Shown here in pieces: positions 1 to 26,733 of a stretch of DNA of 64,000 bases. Numbering within the stretch: position 1 is the stretch's first letter; each line of letters begins with the position of its first letter. Position numbers and translations under genes: made by a program. Below the pieces are notes generated by a model. That model had not been told where the DNA came from. It saw only the letters and a list, made by a program, of their open reading frames with translations, and did not search any database. The DNA is taken from positions 26,431,796 to 26,495,795 of the forward strand of contig OY747703.1 in assembly GCA_963556495.2 (NCBI GenBank), given 5' to 3'. Origin of the DNA: Valencia hispanica. Its lineage: Eukaryota; Chordata; Actinopteri; Cyprinodontiformes; Valenciidae.

Positions 1-12
1 GTTCGTTTTTAG

Positions 13-3000
13 TAAAGCCAAGCTCTTCAGTGCCCAACAGCCCACAGCCAGCAGAAAGCACGGAGAGTCCGAGAGACAGCCCCATCAGCAGCACAACATC
101 AGGAACACAAAGTCCAGGTAGTGCAAGCCACACGAGTGTTTATATGAAATACTGAATAACTACAGTACTGTGCAAAAGTTTTAGGCAGGTGTGTAAAAAA
201 ATGCTCTAAACAAAGAGAGGTTTCAGTAATATAAAGAACTGCAATTTTTAAAATTGATGAAACATAAACAAAGTGAGCAAACCAAAGAAAAATCTAAATC
301 AAATCAATATTTGGTGTGACTACCCTTTACCTTTTAAACCAACATCAATTGTTATAGGTACACTTGCACATTCAGGGATTTCGTATTATTATAGTCGGGC
401 GTATGATCAACCAATTATACCAAATAGTTGCTAATGATCAGCAATGTCACACGTAGGCTGAAACACAGTCATTAAGTGAAACAGAAAGCCAAACTCTGCT
501 ACCAAGGTGAGGTTGTGGAAGATGGTTTTATTTCATGGCAGAATTAAGCGCAGCAACAAGACACAAGATAGTTATACTGCATCAGCAAGGTCTCTCTCAG
601 ACAAAGACTTCAAAGCAGACTGGGGTTTCTGAATGTGCTGTTCAAGCTCTTTTGAAGAATCACAAAGAAACGGGCAATATTGAGGATCATAGACTCGGCG
701 GTCAGCCAAAGAAACTTCATGCAGCAGATGAAAGATACATTAAGCCTATTACCCTATGAAATCGGAAGATGTCCAGTTGTGCCATCAGCTCAGAACTAGC
801 AGAAACCAGTGGGACCCAGGAACACCCATCTACTGTCTGGAGAAGTCTGGCCAGAAGTGGTCTTCAGGGAAGAGTTGCAGCCAAAAAGCCAAACGTCTGA
901 CGTGAAAACAAGGCCAAGCGACTCAAGTATGCACAAAAACATAGGAACTGTGGTGTACAACAATGGCAGCAGGTGCTCCGGACTGATGAGTCAACATTTT
1001 ATTTATTTGGCTGTAGCAGAAGGCAGTTTATTCGTCAGAGGGCTGGAGAGCGTTACAATACTATGTGTCTACAGGAAACAGTGAAGCATGGTGGAGGTTG
1101 CTTTGACCTTTGGGGCTGCATTTCTGCAAATGGAGTTGGAGATTTGGTCAGGAGTATTGATGTTCTCAATGCTGAGAGATATAGGCAGATGCTTATCCAT
1201 CATGACATACGATCAGGGAGGCGTATTATTGGCCCCAAATTTATTCTGCAGCAGGACATTCCCAAACATACAGCCAAAGTCATTAAGAACTGGAAGTGAT
1301 GGTATGGCCCCCACAGAGCTTGATCTCAACATCAAGTGTGTCTGGGATTACATGAAGAGACAGAAGGATGTGAGGAAGACTACATCCACACAAGATCTGT
1401 GGTTAGTTCTCCAAGATGTTTGGAACGACCTACCAGTCGAGTTCCTTCAAAAACTGTGTGCAAGTGTACCAAGAATTGATGCTGTTTTGAAGGCAAAGGG
1501 TGGTCACACCAAATATTGATTTAATTTAGATTTCTCTTTTGTTCATTCACTGCTTTTTGTTGACTGATGAAAATAAATGATTAACACTTCCAATTTTGAA
1601 AGCATTCTTTGTTTACAGCATTTTTTTCCACACCTGCCTAAAAGTTTGGCACAGTATTGTATAAACTGAAGTTCCTTGAAGCATTCTGTTAGAGCTTGTT
1701 AAGTAAATATTGATCATGTCAATGTTTCTGGACCTGGCTGTTTTCTGGTAAATTAATGTTTCTACTTTATTGTTCTAGCAGCGCTGATTGAAACATTCAA
1801 AAGTGTAGAAATGCAGCTGTACCCTTTACCATTAGTTAGGTTTTAAACCATAAGACTTTTTGACTCTTTGCTTATACTTTAGTCATGAGAACCTTTTATT
1901 AGTGATCCACAGATGTAAAAGAAATTGGGCTGATATTAGTATTGGTGTTATGGCCAATAGCTGACATTTACCAATGTTAATATTTATTTCCCTGCCCTTT
2001 TAACACAGTTTAGAAAAACAACCACACCGCTGACATTGCATCTCTGCTTCAGTTAAATATCCCACAGTCCTGTGCTGCACCCTTCTCCTCCCCCTCCTGA
2101 AACACAAAGAGCAACATGATGGAAATAAACATCAGTTGTTGATATCAGACCGATATGTTAAAACAAAATGGCCTAGTTTGGCTGATGGCAATGTTGTTGC
2201 CGGCATATCATGCGTCCCTACTTTTTATAGGCCATTATTTAGCAGCAGAAAGGCTTTTTAAATACTGATGGACTCCAGCCAGTTTCTTGTTTATTTTATG
2301 CCATCTCTTCGGTGCTTATTCCCCGTGTCATGTCACTTCATTACGCAGAACCTAATTTATGTGTGAACTACTTGGGGGGTGTCAGGTGTGAATTTCACAG
2401 CAAGAACTATGTTTACTGGGAGAAATGTTGACGTGTCCGATACTTATTTTACCTGCTGTATACTTCAAAAGCTGGACTATAAAGGGACGCCCTGCGGTTT
2501 CATAATGCAGGCACAGCTTTTAACCTGAGCATTCATCTTAGTGTGCTTGACTTTAATTTACTTGTTTTTTTTGCTGCCAGGTTGCGATGCTGATTCCGAG
2601 CTGCTCCGTCTTACCTCACCTGTTGACCTGTTGTGTGGTCCCGTACCATCCTGCCTGCCGTCACCTCAGCTCCATCCTGACCCTGTTCTCCTTCAGCAGA
2701 TGGACCTGATAAACTTTGAGAAAACTCTACCTCTACAACCACTCCCAACAGGTCAGCTTGACCTCGCTCAGTAAACATGCATAATGTCTCTAAAGCTACA
2801 AAAATTGCACACTTTAATTTGCGGTTTTCATTCTAAATCTCAGAGCCGGAACCCGTAGAGGAGGCAGCAGCAGATGGCACCTCCGATCCTCCTGAGCAGA
2901 CCAGCTGTGCAGACGATTCACCACCACTCCCTGAAGAGAAGAACGTTTTGTCCATGGACAGTCCCGGCAGGAGAGCTTCACGCAGCAGATTTAAACTAGC

Positions 3001-3031
3001 TGCCAACTTCTCCTTCACAGCAGGCCTCTGA
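13..3031 (+). CDS. marf1: marf1, C-terminal end (last three exons, partial)
   Basis: Three exons splice in phase: 13-117, 2581-2751 and 2844-3031 (TGA at 3029-3031). They encode the end of a Ser/Pro-rich protein: a [17 protein letters not shown] stretch, then [20 protein letters not shown], then an acidic tail ending [16 protein letters not shown] read this as the disordered C-terminus of MARF1 (meiosis regulator and mRNA stability factor 1), a cytoplasmic protein with NYN nuclease and LOTUS domains that controls germline RNAs; none of those domains lies in this window. Support is the remembered resemblance of the tail plus gene order: in mammals MARF1 is the convergent neighbour of BMERB1, as here. 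The first exon has a pyrimidine-AG acceptor at 11-12 and enters at phase 1 (one base of the codon lies upstream). The 2.46-kb intron 118-2580 carries a Tc1 element. The identification depends on synteny as much as on sequence. Confidence 0.72.
163..1659 (+). mobile_element. Tc1/mariner element with both inverted ends, dead transposase
   Basis: A 1,497-bp insertion in a marf1 intron. The left end (CAGTACTGTGCAAAAG at 163) is matched by the reverse complement of the right end near 1659, each flanked by the TA target duplication (161-162, 1660-1661). Transposase remains run from 535 to 1519: an N-terminal helix-turn-helix part ([15 protein letters not shown]...), a TDES block with the first catalytic Asp, a shortened QQDIPKHT block where the second Asp motif normally reads DNDPKHT, and a C-terminal end KGGHTKY. 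The reading frame has internal stops (one at 757-759) and changes from frame 1 to frame 2 near 1,300, so it cannot make an active enzyme. Confidence 0.92.
535..1519 (+). pseudogene. Tc1-like transposase pseudogene
   Basis: The decayed coding region of the element at 163-1659. The HTH region (535-759) and the catalytic region (about 930-1299) share a frame but are separated by stops. The C-terminal 70 codons, ending at 1519, are in the +1 frame. The DNDPKHT motif has lost one codon. A functional Tc1 transposase is about 340 aa in one frame, so this copy is inactive. Confidence 0.88.
1918..2221. mobile_element. possible small hAT-like element, degraded
   Basis: The right side ends in a GCCGGCATATCATGCGTCCCTA-type end, and the interior reads like the 'gatatcggccgat' repeats common in vertebrate hAT-derived elements (GCTGATATTAG near 1930, GATATCAGACCGATATG near 2141). 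The left end is not clear and no target duplication is visible, so limits are approximate. Confidence 0.35.
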
Positions 3032-5100
3032 TCCACTCTCTTGCTTCCACTTCAGGCACACAGAAACACCCCTCATCAGTGTAACTCTAAATGGAAGAGT
3101 TGACCAGCTCCAAATGTCAGATCCTTACCTCCAGCATCTCGACAGGCTGTTGCATTTCTGTGTTTCTTTCTTTATGGTGTTTGATTAATGTTCACCTAGC
3201 TGATCATCTTCTTTTTTTTGCAGATTTCCTGCAATTCTCTGATTTGCAAACTGATCTGCTGCATCCTAGTTTTCATCCCAGGACCAGTTTATATCAAAGG
3301 GCATCCTCAGTTTTGAGCCATAGTTGAGGAACTCTGAGTTATGAAAACTGAGTTAGTTTTCACTGTATTGTTTTCTGTTTGTAAAACTAACACGTGGATG
3401 GTTTTTACTAAGGTTCGTCGGTGAAACATGCAAAGTCACTTCTTTACTCTCTGCCAAAAACGGAAACTTTAATTTGAAACCCTAATTTCAACCTTTGTAG
3501 ATTTTGTCTTGGTTGGTTATAATGAGCAATCCAGCTGATGAGTCACTGCCTGTTGAAGTCTTTCTGATTTTTAAAGTCGTTTGCCTCTGTATGCTTCCCT
3601 GCAATGTCTCTGCAGTGTTTCTTTTTTTTTTTTTAGTTCCTTCTAAATTTTGCAATCTGTATTCATCTGTGGAGGAGCTTGGGCCTAAACGTGTAGCCGA
3701 CAGAAAGCGACATTCTCTCATGGTTTATCCGCAGCCAGCAGCTCTGCATGCTTGAGTCTTTAGGCTGCGTTCCTGACTGTGTGGATTACACTGGAGCGGG
3801 TGGAGTGAAATGTGCAAGGTGTGCATAACTGAGTTTATGCAAGGTGTAACCCCAGGAGCAGATGAAGAGAAGACTCTTCTTTTTTTTCTCTCTATTCTTT
3901 TGAGGATCAGTCTTGATTTCTACCAAGATGTCACCCAAGCAGCTGCCTTGTAAAGGTTTGTTGAGCTAACCTTTGCCACTAGTGGGCACTGAATCAGTGG
4001 TGGAGTATCTGGAGGACAGCATGCAGGCCTGAGTTTTTGATTTTTAACGGCACAGTGAATATGTTTTAGAGAAAAGAGGGGGCTGGAGTGGCTGGATTTC
4101 AGAGTGTGGGGGCTCTGAGAAGCCTCCCGCACAGACTGATGCGCTCACAGAGGGGCTCTACGCAGCTCTCTGGAATCTGCCGGGCTTTTACAATGGCTTG
4201 TATTCGCCACGGTGCCGAAAAACAGTGCCGTCGCTCCTCCCTCTCAAGGCAGAGTAGTTTTTTTAACTTGCAGGTGTGTGTTGATCTCTCGGAGTTGTTT
4301 TTCTTCTTCTCTTCCTTTTCGGCTATTGGCTGCTGGCTGCTGAAATTTCCCCAGATGTCGGCTACATGGGAAGTTTGGCGCAAACCAGATGTAATGAAAG
4401 TCAAAGCTGCTGTTTGTTGTAAAACTTTAGGGATTGGGTCAAAGCCCATGTAGTAAGTTTGTTTGCCTTGATACTAGGTTTAGTCTGTTTAAAGTATTCT
4501 ACTAAAGGTTTTTCACCTGGTATTAACAAGCTCCACCTACCATCCTCCACTAATCAAGAGTTTTTAAATATGGCCCTCTTTGCTCAGTTCTTTTGCCGTA
4601 TTTCAGTGACCAGTTAAAGGAATCGGTTCAAAGTAATAGTTTGAAATTAATATTAAATCAGATTAAACGGATCAGAGAACGTCTCAATTTAAATTTAGCC
4701 GAAGAACTTGCTTTCTTTGTTCGAACTACAGTGACAACTAACTCACTTTGAGTCCTCACTTCAGTTGGATCACTGCGAACCTGCTGTACCTGTTGAAATA
4801 TGCACGTATGCATAGTTTTAGTTGCTGAAATACGTGTTTGAGAAGGGGTTTAATAGTTCATGTGTTGAAATTATAATTATTCTACAAAAGATTTTAAGGA
4901 ACTTTATTTATTCAAATGTTTCCTTAAAGCTTTATGTTGCCATGAGTGTTTTGTTTACCTGCTGAACGGCTGTGTCATGTATTCATCTGCCCCTTCGGTC
5001 ACAGTTTTTACTGCCGTGCTGCACAAACACTGTTGCAACAGCCAAATTATGTTGACGCGACTGAGAGAATCTCCTAATAAAATTCACAAGCATCAGCTTT
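3032..5100 (+). other. marf1: marf1 3'UTR
   Basis: About 2.07 kb after the marf1 stop with no recognised repeat and no supportable coding region. It is T-rich and ends at a canonical poly(A) signal followed by a GT-rich tract. The ORFs on both strands near 4,090-4,450 overlap each other and resemble no protein I know. Confidence 0.6.
5076..5081 (+). terminator. poly(A) signal of marf1
   Basis: AATAAA, followed within 25-45 bases by a T/GT-rich stretch (TTTTTTGTGTGTATGTGTGTG), the usual downstream element. The next repeat begins about 50 bases later, consistent with the end of the transcription unit. Confidence 0.6.
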
Positions 5101-5128
5101 TTTGTGTGTATGTGTGTGAGAATCACGT

Positions 5129-6287
5129 TCCAGGTGCATCCTAATAAATGAGAAGATCATGAAGCTAATGTATTTCAGGAATTTGGTTAAAGCTCTTAAA
5201 CTCACGCTGACATATGTTAAGTATTTTGTTTTTGGTAATTTTGATGATTGTGGCTAAATAATCAGTTTTTCGGAAAAATTTAATATTTCACAAGACCAAT
5301 GAAGAGAGGATTTTTTTTTTTTTTTACGTAGAAATGTTGATTTACAATACATGAACCCACTACATGGTTGGGCAGCCTGTGCCTCTGCTGAGGTGTTCAG
5401 GATGTTGATACTCCAAATATCCTCTATGGGGTTTAAAACGGGCCACTTTGCCGCCTAATCACTGATACCAAAGTAATTCAACTAGGTATTGGTACTTTTG
5501 GTGTTGTGGGCTGGTGGCAAGTCCTACAAAATGAAGTCAGAAGGAACCTTGAGGTGTTCTAAGATTTCCTGGTAGACCGCTGCGTTGACCTTGGACTTCA
5601 GAAGACCGTGTACCAACACCAGCAAAAGACATGGCATCCCAAATCATCACTGACTGAGGAAACGTCACAATGGGCTTAAAGCAACAGGGATTTGGTGCCG
5701 CTTCGCTCTTCTTCCCTATTCTGGAACCTTGATTTCTTAATGGCATTCAAACTTGACTTTCACCTAAGAGGGCTTTGGACCACTGAGCAACAGTCCAGTT
5801 CTTCTCCTTAGTTCAGTGGAGATGCTTTTGTTGTATCTGGTTCAGGATTGTGACAGTGTAGTCCTGGATATGTCTGTGTTGGTTCTGACTCCAGCTACAG
5901 GCCACTATTTGATAAAACTTCCCCAGAACTCTTGCTCCAAAATCCTCTCCACGTTGTAGATTCTCCTTTTTGCTAGCTCATCTTCTCCGAACACACTTTT
6001 TCCTTCCTTTAAACTTTAATAGGCTAGGATAGGGCTAATTGTAAATGCCGGCTTCCTTTAGGGTGTCAATGACGGTGTTCTGAGCAACTGTCAAATCAGC
6101 AGTCTTTCCCCATGATTGTGTCGACCATAACGTTTCTGTATTCATAATCCTTTTATATTTTTATGTATTCCAGTTTTCAGAAAGAAAATGCTTGAAATAT
6201 ATCAAACTAATTAGTTTAACTCTTTGAACTGAGTTGATTAAATAAATGCACATTTCATATGGTCTTCTCATTTTAGATGCATCTGTA
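5129..6287 (-). mobile_element. Tc1-like DNA transposon relic with inverted ends
   Basis: The left end (CAGGTGCATCCTAATAAATG at 5131) is mirrored by the right end near 6259-6287 (TGAGAAGACCAT core on the complement). The complement of 5537-5746 encodes SVMIWDAMSFAGVGT, equivalent to the transposase block usually written SVMVWGAMSSAGVG. The frame breaks soon after and the rest of the transposase is not readable. A dead copy lying between the convergent marf1 and bmerb1 genes. Confidence 0.7.
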
Positions 6288-7109
6288 CTAAGGGAGGGCA
6301 AGCACGACACAGTGGATTCTTGAAAGATGCTCTTTATTTAAACATGTATTTACAAGCGGTTCCAGCTTATGTTCTGCATATTTGTTTTGATTTTCATCAG
6401 CAGGACGTTCATAAATTCACTACACTTACAGGACGCCAAGTTATCAGAAGAACAAAAGTGATAGAAATCAACAGTTTGCTTGACGTGAGTCACTAAAGTC
6501 CTAAATACACTTGAGCATACATGGAGGCATTTAAAAGAGCCTAATTCCATTCCTGGTGTTTAATCATAGAAATGCAAGATTAAATTTAATGCAGCTTGTC
6601 TTGAGGGTTTACGATCACCACAAATTAGGTTTTACTGTCTGTTATGTTCAAGTTGTCCATGGAGTTTTTAGGCGACTCTGCAGAATGATTAAACAAAACC
6701 AGTGATTACATTGGAGGTAGTTACAAACATCAAACAATGGATTTGAGTAACAAAGAACAAAAGTGACTTCAGACTTCATGCCAGTTAGCAATTTTTTTAC
6801 CTGATCCCCAAAGTTTGCAAATGTGTCCAAAAATGTTGTGGCATCCTGGCTTTGATGATGATCAAACTGGACATGCTTCATTTTCATATGCAGGTAACTT
6901 GAGTAAATACAAAATGCAGGTTTCAAATGATTCCTTTTTTTGGGGGGGAAATCTTCAAACTAACCTGTTCCTTGTAACAAAGGGAATTAACTTTACGCCT
7001 GATTACTGTCATACCATTAGAAATTGTTGAAACAGAACTTGTTTGACAACATGAAGTAGCCTAAAAGACTTTCAATGGCCCCACATCTCCCGATCAAAAA
7101 AATAAATAA
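6288..7109. other. intergenic DNA, no gene seen
   Basis: Between two transposon relics. AT-rich, with short ORFs on both strands that resemble nothing I recognise. Part of it could be 3'UTR of a longer bmerb1 transcript. Confidence 0.4.
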
Positions 7110-7772
7110 AACATCAAGAAAAGATGACTGTTATTGACATCTGTCTGGAAAGGGTTAGGAAGCAATTTCTAAGATATTGGGGCTCCAGTGGACCACGGTA
7201 AGAGTCTTTATCCACAAATGGACAAAACAGACCTTCACAGGACTGGCGGGCAAACCAAAGTCTCTCCAACGTCACACTGATGACTTGATGACGGCCAAGA
7301 CTGTTGAGAAAATATTCGGTGGTCCAACGAGATTAGAGTGAAATCTGGGAGGATAAACCCACCATACAGTCAATCGTGGTGGTGGTAGTATGATGGTCTA
7401 GTGTTTTTGTTTTTTGCTGTAAAACCTGGATGACCTGCTGTAATTGATTGAAACCATAACTTCTACCAGAAAACACTGAAAGTCAGACCTTAAGCTCAAG
7501 CCCCCCAGAGTTATGCTGCATCACAATAATCTAAAACTCAAGGAAGTTGTTGCTTACTAGGATTAGGGAGCATTTAGTTTTCCACATACGACCAGGTTGG
7601 TTGGGATAGCTTTTTCTCTAAATAAAGAAAACGCTATGTGAGAACTGCTTTTTGAATTTGCTGAGGTTATGTGTGATAATAAAATTAGTTTGATCTGAAA
7701 CATTTAAGTTTGACAAAGAAGAGAAAAAACAGAAGAAATCTGAAAAGTACCAAGTACCTTTTCATACACTTG
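7110..7772 (+). mobile_element. internally deleted Tc1 relic
   Basis: Reads as a decayed Tc1 copy. It has a 'TCTGGAAAGGGTTA' and 'CCACGGTAAGAGTC' start, a GGTGGTGGTAGTATGATGG block (transposase HGGGSVMVW region), and an end with 'GATCTGAAACATTTAAG' and 'CTTTTTCATACACTTGTA', typical of the 3' terminal part. Most of the middle and the catalytic blocks are missing. Confidence 0.6.
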
Positions 7773-8520
7773 TATCTTTACAACAGTGATAACGCAACAA
7801 TATGACAAGGGGGCATAAAAAATGTCCAGACAAAACAAGCTCTGTTATCTTGGGGGAAAAAAATTTTATAAAACAATTTTGTAAGAAAATAAGTCTTTAA
7901 CCTCTGGACAATTAAGTAGAGGATAAAGATGTCATTGATGACTGCACCAGTCTGCTCTCGGTATTCATAGAGGACATCTTTACTCACAATCATTTTATTA
8001 ACTGAAATGAAGTCTGATTGGATCAACTGTTGGTAAAACAGTTGTAGTGATGTATTTGTTTCAACCAGCATGAGTTTTGGTATTATTACTACGTGTGTTT
8101 TAACACTTGTAAGTTTTTTTTTATTGGCTACTGCAGAGATTGTTTGCTTGTAAACTTCTCACTTTAATGTACAAAAGTATCTACAGCAAATCGACCTTTA
8201 AACAATGGACCACAATTTATGGATCAAATTTGCTCTTCAGAACAAGTTAGTCTCACAAACTGGGATGAATAATAAAAATAAGAATAGTTCATGAGCTCCT
8301 GAGAAACAGAGCTCCGCTGGATGAATGAAAACTGTTGTGATGACACAATGGGAGGCTTTGTGTTCATTTCAGAGAACCCCATTAGTTATTGATTCAATGG
8401 ATATTGTGCTTTCAGGCCTTATTCATCCAAACGGACACATCTTCACCTTGAAGGAATGCAACAAACAGGAATGACCCGATCTGCCTCTGCATAAATACAT
8501 CAAGTATACAGTTATCGGAT
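7773..8520. other. intergenic / possible bmerb1 3'UTR
   Basis: AT-rich sequence downstream of the bmerb1 stop with no gene. It may be transcribed if bmerb1 uses a poly(A) site beyond the near one at 8521-8526. Confidence 0.35.
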
Positions 8521-8526
8521 TTTATT
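8521..8526 (-). terminator. candidate poly(A) signal of bmerb1
   Basis: TTTATT on the plus strand (AATAAA on the gene strand), about 92 bases after the stop codon. Vertebrate 3'UTRs are usually longer, so other sites further down may also be used. Confidence 0.4.
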
Positions 8527-8547
8527 TACAGCTCTGTTTAGTTCATG

Positions 8548-8562
8548 CCCCCCCCCCCACCC
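8548..8562. repeat. poly(C) tract
   Basis: A C run broken by one A, just past the bmerb1 stop; simple sequence. Confidence 0.7.
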
Positions 8563-8617
8563 CTGAATACTGATCAGGGATCAGTTCTGACATGGGAAAT
8601 GTAACTACAGAGGTCAG

Positions 8618-22259
<13,642 letters not shown>

Positions 22260-23989
22260 GTTGGAGTGGAGAGAGAGAGAGAAAAAAATCCGAGAAGCGA
22301 GTGAGAACCTTCGGGTAAAATCTGCACCTTCTCCTCCCTGTCTGCGTTCCTCCAGATGAGTCAGTGTTCACCCGGTGACAAGCGACCAGCGACCCGAGAA
22401 GCTGAGAGCATCTTCAGCCGAGTCTTCAAATCCTGCTGGATAGAGGGGATGCAGGGAGCATGCGCAGTGCGGGCGGAGATGTGGGGAGCTGGGAGACACG
22501 AACTCTAGGATGCTGATTATCATTTAAAAAAAACTGCTGTCTTACACGCACACTCAGTAAAACGCATTTAGATCACTGGGGAAAAGAGCACAGCAGAAGG
22601 TTCAGATGCACGTCTGATCTTTTGAGATCTCGGTTAATGGAGAAAATAAAGACAAAGAAAAAAGAAAACCACTCCTTTAAATAAATAAGCTTTTTTCTGG
22701 ACTAAAACGTAAATCTAAATATAGCCTATAATAAGAAATAATAAAAACATGTCGCGCACATGAACTGTCCTTTATTGTCCCTTCGATGTCCTGAATGGTC
22801 ATATATTATTCCCCATTTCTTACTGTGAATAATAAATGACATTTCTATTCTATTCTTCTGACTGTTCACCTTCTAGAGCATCTTTTTCTAAGGTCCTTCA
22901 AGATCTACTCATAACCTCTTATTCTACTTAGGGGGTGTCCTGAGGCCTCAAAATACAAGGAATACAATGATCTCATCAGGGGTTATGATAACAAAAAAAA
23001 AACATTTTGTCTAAATTCCTGTCAATATATGTCAGAGTTTTTCTGATATGATGTGATTTTCTAAGGCAAAGAGGAGATCAAATTAATCACTAAATCATGG
23101 TAAAGTAGTTAGAGCAGGTTTTCTGGATTAAAACTAACACTTTAAAACAATGATATTCTCACACAAAAATGATTAAAATGTACTTTTTCCATCAGCCAAG
23201 CTTAAAGACAAGGAATTGTAACCCTTGACCTGCTGCTTTGTACAGTGGTTTTTAAAAAGTGTCTTACTTATGTTAATCACCAGCTGTTTCATTTAAGTTT
23301 TCTGGGATAGGGTTGACATGTTGAGATGGAAGATGGCCGCCCCCGGCCACTAGTATTCAACTACAGTTTGTAATTATTGTTACCTTTTGGTTTATAATAC
23401 ATGTAAATGTTCTTAAAGATTTAAGGAATGGCAACAGTTTTTTTCTTTTTCTTTTTAAAGACAATCTGTCCCTCCAAATGTTTATACAAATATGATTTTT
23501 TTTAAAGGAGTTACAGGATTAAAATGTGTTATTATGAAAATCACGCTAACAATTCACTGAGGTCACAGATCCAGTCATCCATCCTATAATTTGTTTGGCT
23601 CATGCTCACATGTGAGATGTTTTCTAAATGTTAGAGATCTGGTTTAAGGTGTGAATGGGTTGTCATCCTGGAGCAAAGGCTCTGTAAACATTATGACCAT
23701 CAAAAGATTCTCTGCATGGCTTGAAATATGAGGCCAAAACACTTTACATGTTGGCCTCATTAGGAAAGCGCCTCACAAGGAAGGATGACCCAAACCAGTC
23801 ACAGGATGGTCAGGTGAGTCACTGTCATCTGACCTTAACGACTCCATTAAAGTATTGTCACAATAACGTCTTCCGTTCCACAATCAGTTTTGACACAGAG
23901 TTCAAGAGGAGAGATAAAAACAAACAACAAAACAAGAAAGAAGTCCAGTTGGCTGTATACAGAAGACATGGTTTATTTTCTCTAAACTT

Positions 23990-24930
23990 AAGAGATGAAT
24001 ATCTGAAACTTTCCCTGTACTTTCCCAAAAAGCCTTCCCAGAACCTATTGGTTACTTTGCTGGAGTTTAGAGGTTATGTTGTGTTTCTTTACCAGACCTA
24101 GACAGTTCCTAGAACTTACAAAACGTACTTATCACATCTTTTCAATTACTTTCATTTTGCGTGCGTCCCTTGAAACTTTCACAGAACTTATTACATTCCT
24201 GGAGCTTAATTGTTTTTTTGGGGGGGACTTTATAAAAAACTTTCTGTACCTTTTCCTGCAACTTACTGGTTACTTTTTTGTGGCAAAAATAGCTTGTTCT
24301 AAAACAAAGATGAAACTGGAGTCCTTCAGGTGTGTTTTGATATTTAATAAAGCATATTGGTCAATATGGAGGACAAGAGTGCAACCATTGCTCAAGCTCT
24401 TCCCCAACCCTTCTATTCCTGACATTATATAGTATTTGGTAATCAAAGATTATCTTCTTCATTAGCTCATACCTAGTCCCGGTGTTTGGCTCAACAAGGC
24501 TGAATCACGCCACACTGATTCTACAGCGTGAAGCACAAGGTCAGTGTACCATTGATATTGTGCTGACTGTTTAAGCACTTTGATGATTTCTAACATGATA
24601 TATTCCCTAGATGCACTTACTAAGAATGTAACTAATTATTTTAATCCTGATTACATAGAAATATTCCGTATGACTTTCCTGAACTGTAGCTGTACTTGTT
24701 GGAACTTTACCAGAACTTAGTCGTTCCTTTTAATGTAATTTCTGAGTGCTTGCCGGGACAATTTTAAAAAGATTATCAACAAAAAAGCACTACAAAATAT
24801 CCTGTAAGTTCTAAAAAGTAACCACTAAGCACTGGGAAAGTAACAGGTAAGTTCTGGTGAACGTATGAAAAGTAACCTCTAGGATACAGGAGAGTACAAG
24901 CTGTAATATGTATTGCTATTTTCCCGTTAG
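23990..24930. repeat. diffuse repeat cluster built on an 'agaactta / ggttactt' unit
   Basis: On the left (24,030-24,260) the motifs CAGAACCTATTGGTTACTTT, AGAACTTACAAAACG and CAACTTACTGGTTACTTTT recur. On the right (24,770-24,900) the reverse complement recurs (TAAGTTCTAAAAAGTAACC, TAAGTTCTGG, AAAAGTAACC). The layout suggests long inverted arms made of short sub-repeats, as in some non-autonomous DNA transposons. No coding part is recognised and the ends are not fixed. Confidence 0.45.
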
Positions 24931-26707
24931 CTTGTGTTCAAGCACTTAGGAGTATCATGTCCTGAATGACTAAATCTGGGGTAATGGATTACTAATAAAT
25001 TATTTCATTCAGGCTACAATCTTCTTAGATTTATATTTAGTAAATATAATATATCTCTATACAAACCTAATAAAAAGCACAGTGAGTCAAAATAAAGTTT
25101 ATTTTTATGCACTCCATAGTATTATCTCTTATAATTAGTGCAACAAATGCAAGCCCATATCAATTCAATTTAAATACTCAAGAGCACCAATCTGTTTTCA
25201 CTGAAGACCAAAAACCCCAAAAGTCAGAAACCTCTGACTGAGCAAACCAAATGTTAAATAAGCTGCTAAAATGACCCAGCATAAACAACGGGAATATTCA
25301 ATAACATCTCATATCCAGTGTAGCAAATCACCATATAAATAATCACTTAGTGAAAGTAAAACAACCAAATAATTACAAACAGATAATACATTTATAGTTC
25401 CAATGGTGCAGTTTAAACAAATAGGAAAACAGCTGCAGTGTTTATATTGCTTGCTCCACTCTCCAAATCATACACTTGTATTGATATAAAATTGTATTCA
25501 CTTAACTAAGTTGTGTTAGAGACATGAAATGGTACAAGCACATAGCACTGCACGCTCATAGCTTCTCTACGCCATAAACAGAACAGAAGTGGATGATTTT
25601 CTGTAATCCAAGAAGAAACTGAAACTAAAGGTCTGTCATAACAAGATGAAAATAGGTGCTAAAAAACTGTCTCTTTAAAACAATCAATACAAGTATGACC
25701 ACCTAACACACTTAACATTTGATGGTTATTTAATACATTAGAATAGTTGTAGATATAAAATGGCAGAAATGAGAAAAGAAAGAGAGGAAACGATAATATT
25801 TCATTCATGTGAAGCAGAACAGGTGGGCAGTGTATGGGAATTCAAGTAAACTTCTTTAATCCGATGGAAAAGAACCTCAGATTACCTTTCAGATACAGTT
25901 CAAAGTATCAGGTGTAGTATTTAAATCTTTTCCTGAGCTGCAAGTATACAGCTGTACTGTTCCCTTGATTAAAAAGAACCTGCTAATACAACCATGAAAA
26001 GAAAGAAGCCAGTGGTTGCCTACATTTTCGTGGACAATTACTCTGTCGGCACACAGTATGAACTCAAGGTATGGCGTGCTTTGACACAATAACCGTGATT
26101 TACTGGTTAATTTCAACATTAATTCCTGCTAAGTTTAAAATCCCGTTCTTCCTTTTTTTTATACAGAATTTAAACCCTGTGAGTGTGGAAGACGACCAGT
26201 ATGCTTCACATGCAGAAAAATAAACAGAAGACGAGTAAATTAACTCGGTAAAGAAGGTCCACCTTTATCGGGCAATTGAGGAGAGGCGCAACAAGGGACG
26301 TCTGTCCTGGTTGGACGCTGTCCTGAGGGTGAGATGAGAAACAGTGAGCATGCCGACAGCATACTCCGACTGAAACCAGTGAAACAATGTCTGAGCTATT
26401 CAAAAACAACTGGATAAGATTAGTAAACTCCTTCTTCTGTGGTAAGTAAACAATGTCGTCTGACAGCTGAATGAATTTGGGGGAATTGTTGTGCCTGCAC
26501 ATGGGGCTGCTTCTGAAAGCATTAGTCAAGAACTGCAGTATAAAAAATAAGGTTCATATAGAAAAGCCAGTAAAGAGCAAATAGCTGCATGTCAAACTTG
26601 TTCGGAAGCACAGTCTGCATTTTCTCTGACCAGAAAATCCTGGGATTAACCGAAGTGGAAATGTGGACAATGTTCAGAGAAATGAAACCACCACAAATCA
26701 CAAAGTC

Positions 26708-26733
26708 AAAAAAAAAAAAAAAAAAAAAAAAAA
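26708..26733. repeat. poly(A) run
   Basis: About 26 consecutive A, giving false Lys/Phe-rich ORFs on both strands. Confidence 0.9.

Noticed and set aside
4088..4453. ORFs on both strands downstream of marf1
   Set aside because: They mirror each other within the 3'UTR and resemble no protein.
23721..24432. Two overlapping ORFs of 126 and 118 codons as genes
   Set aside because: They fall in the repeat cluster, have no recognisable domains, no splice context and low-complexity stretches.
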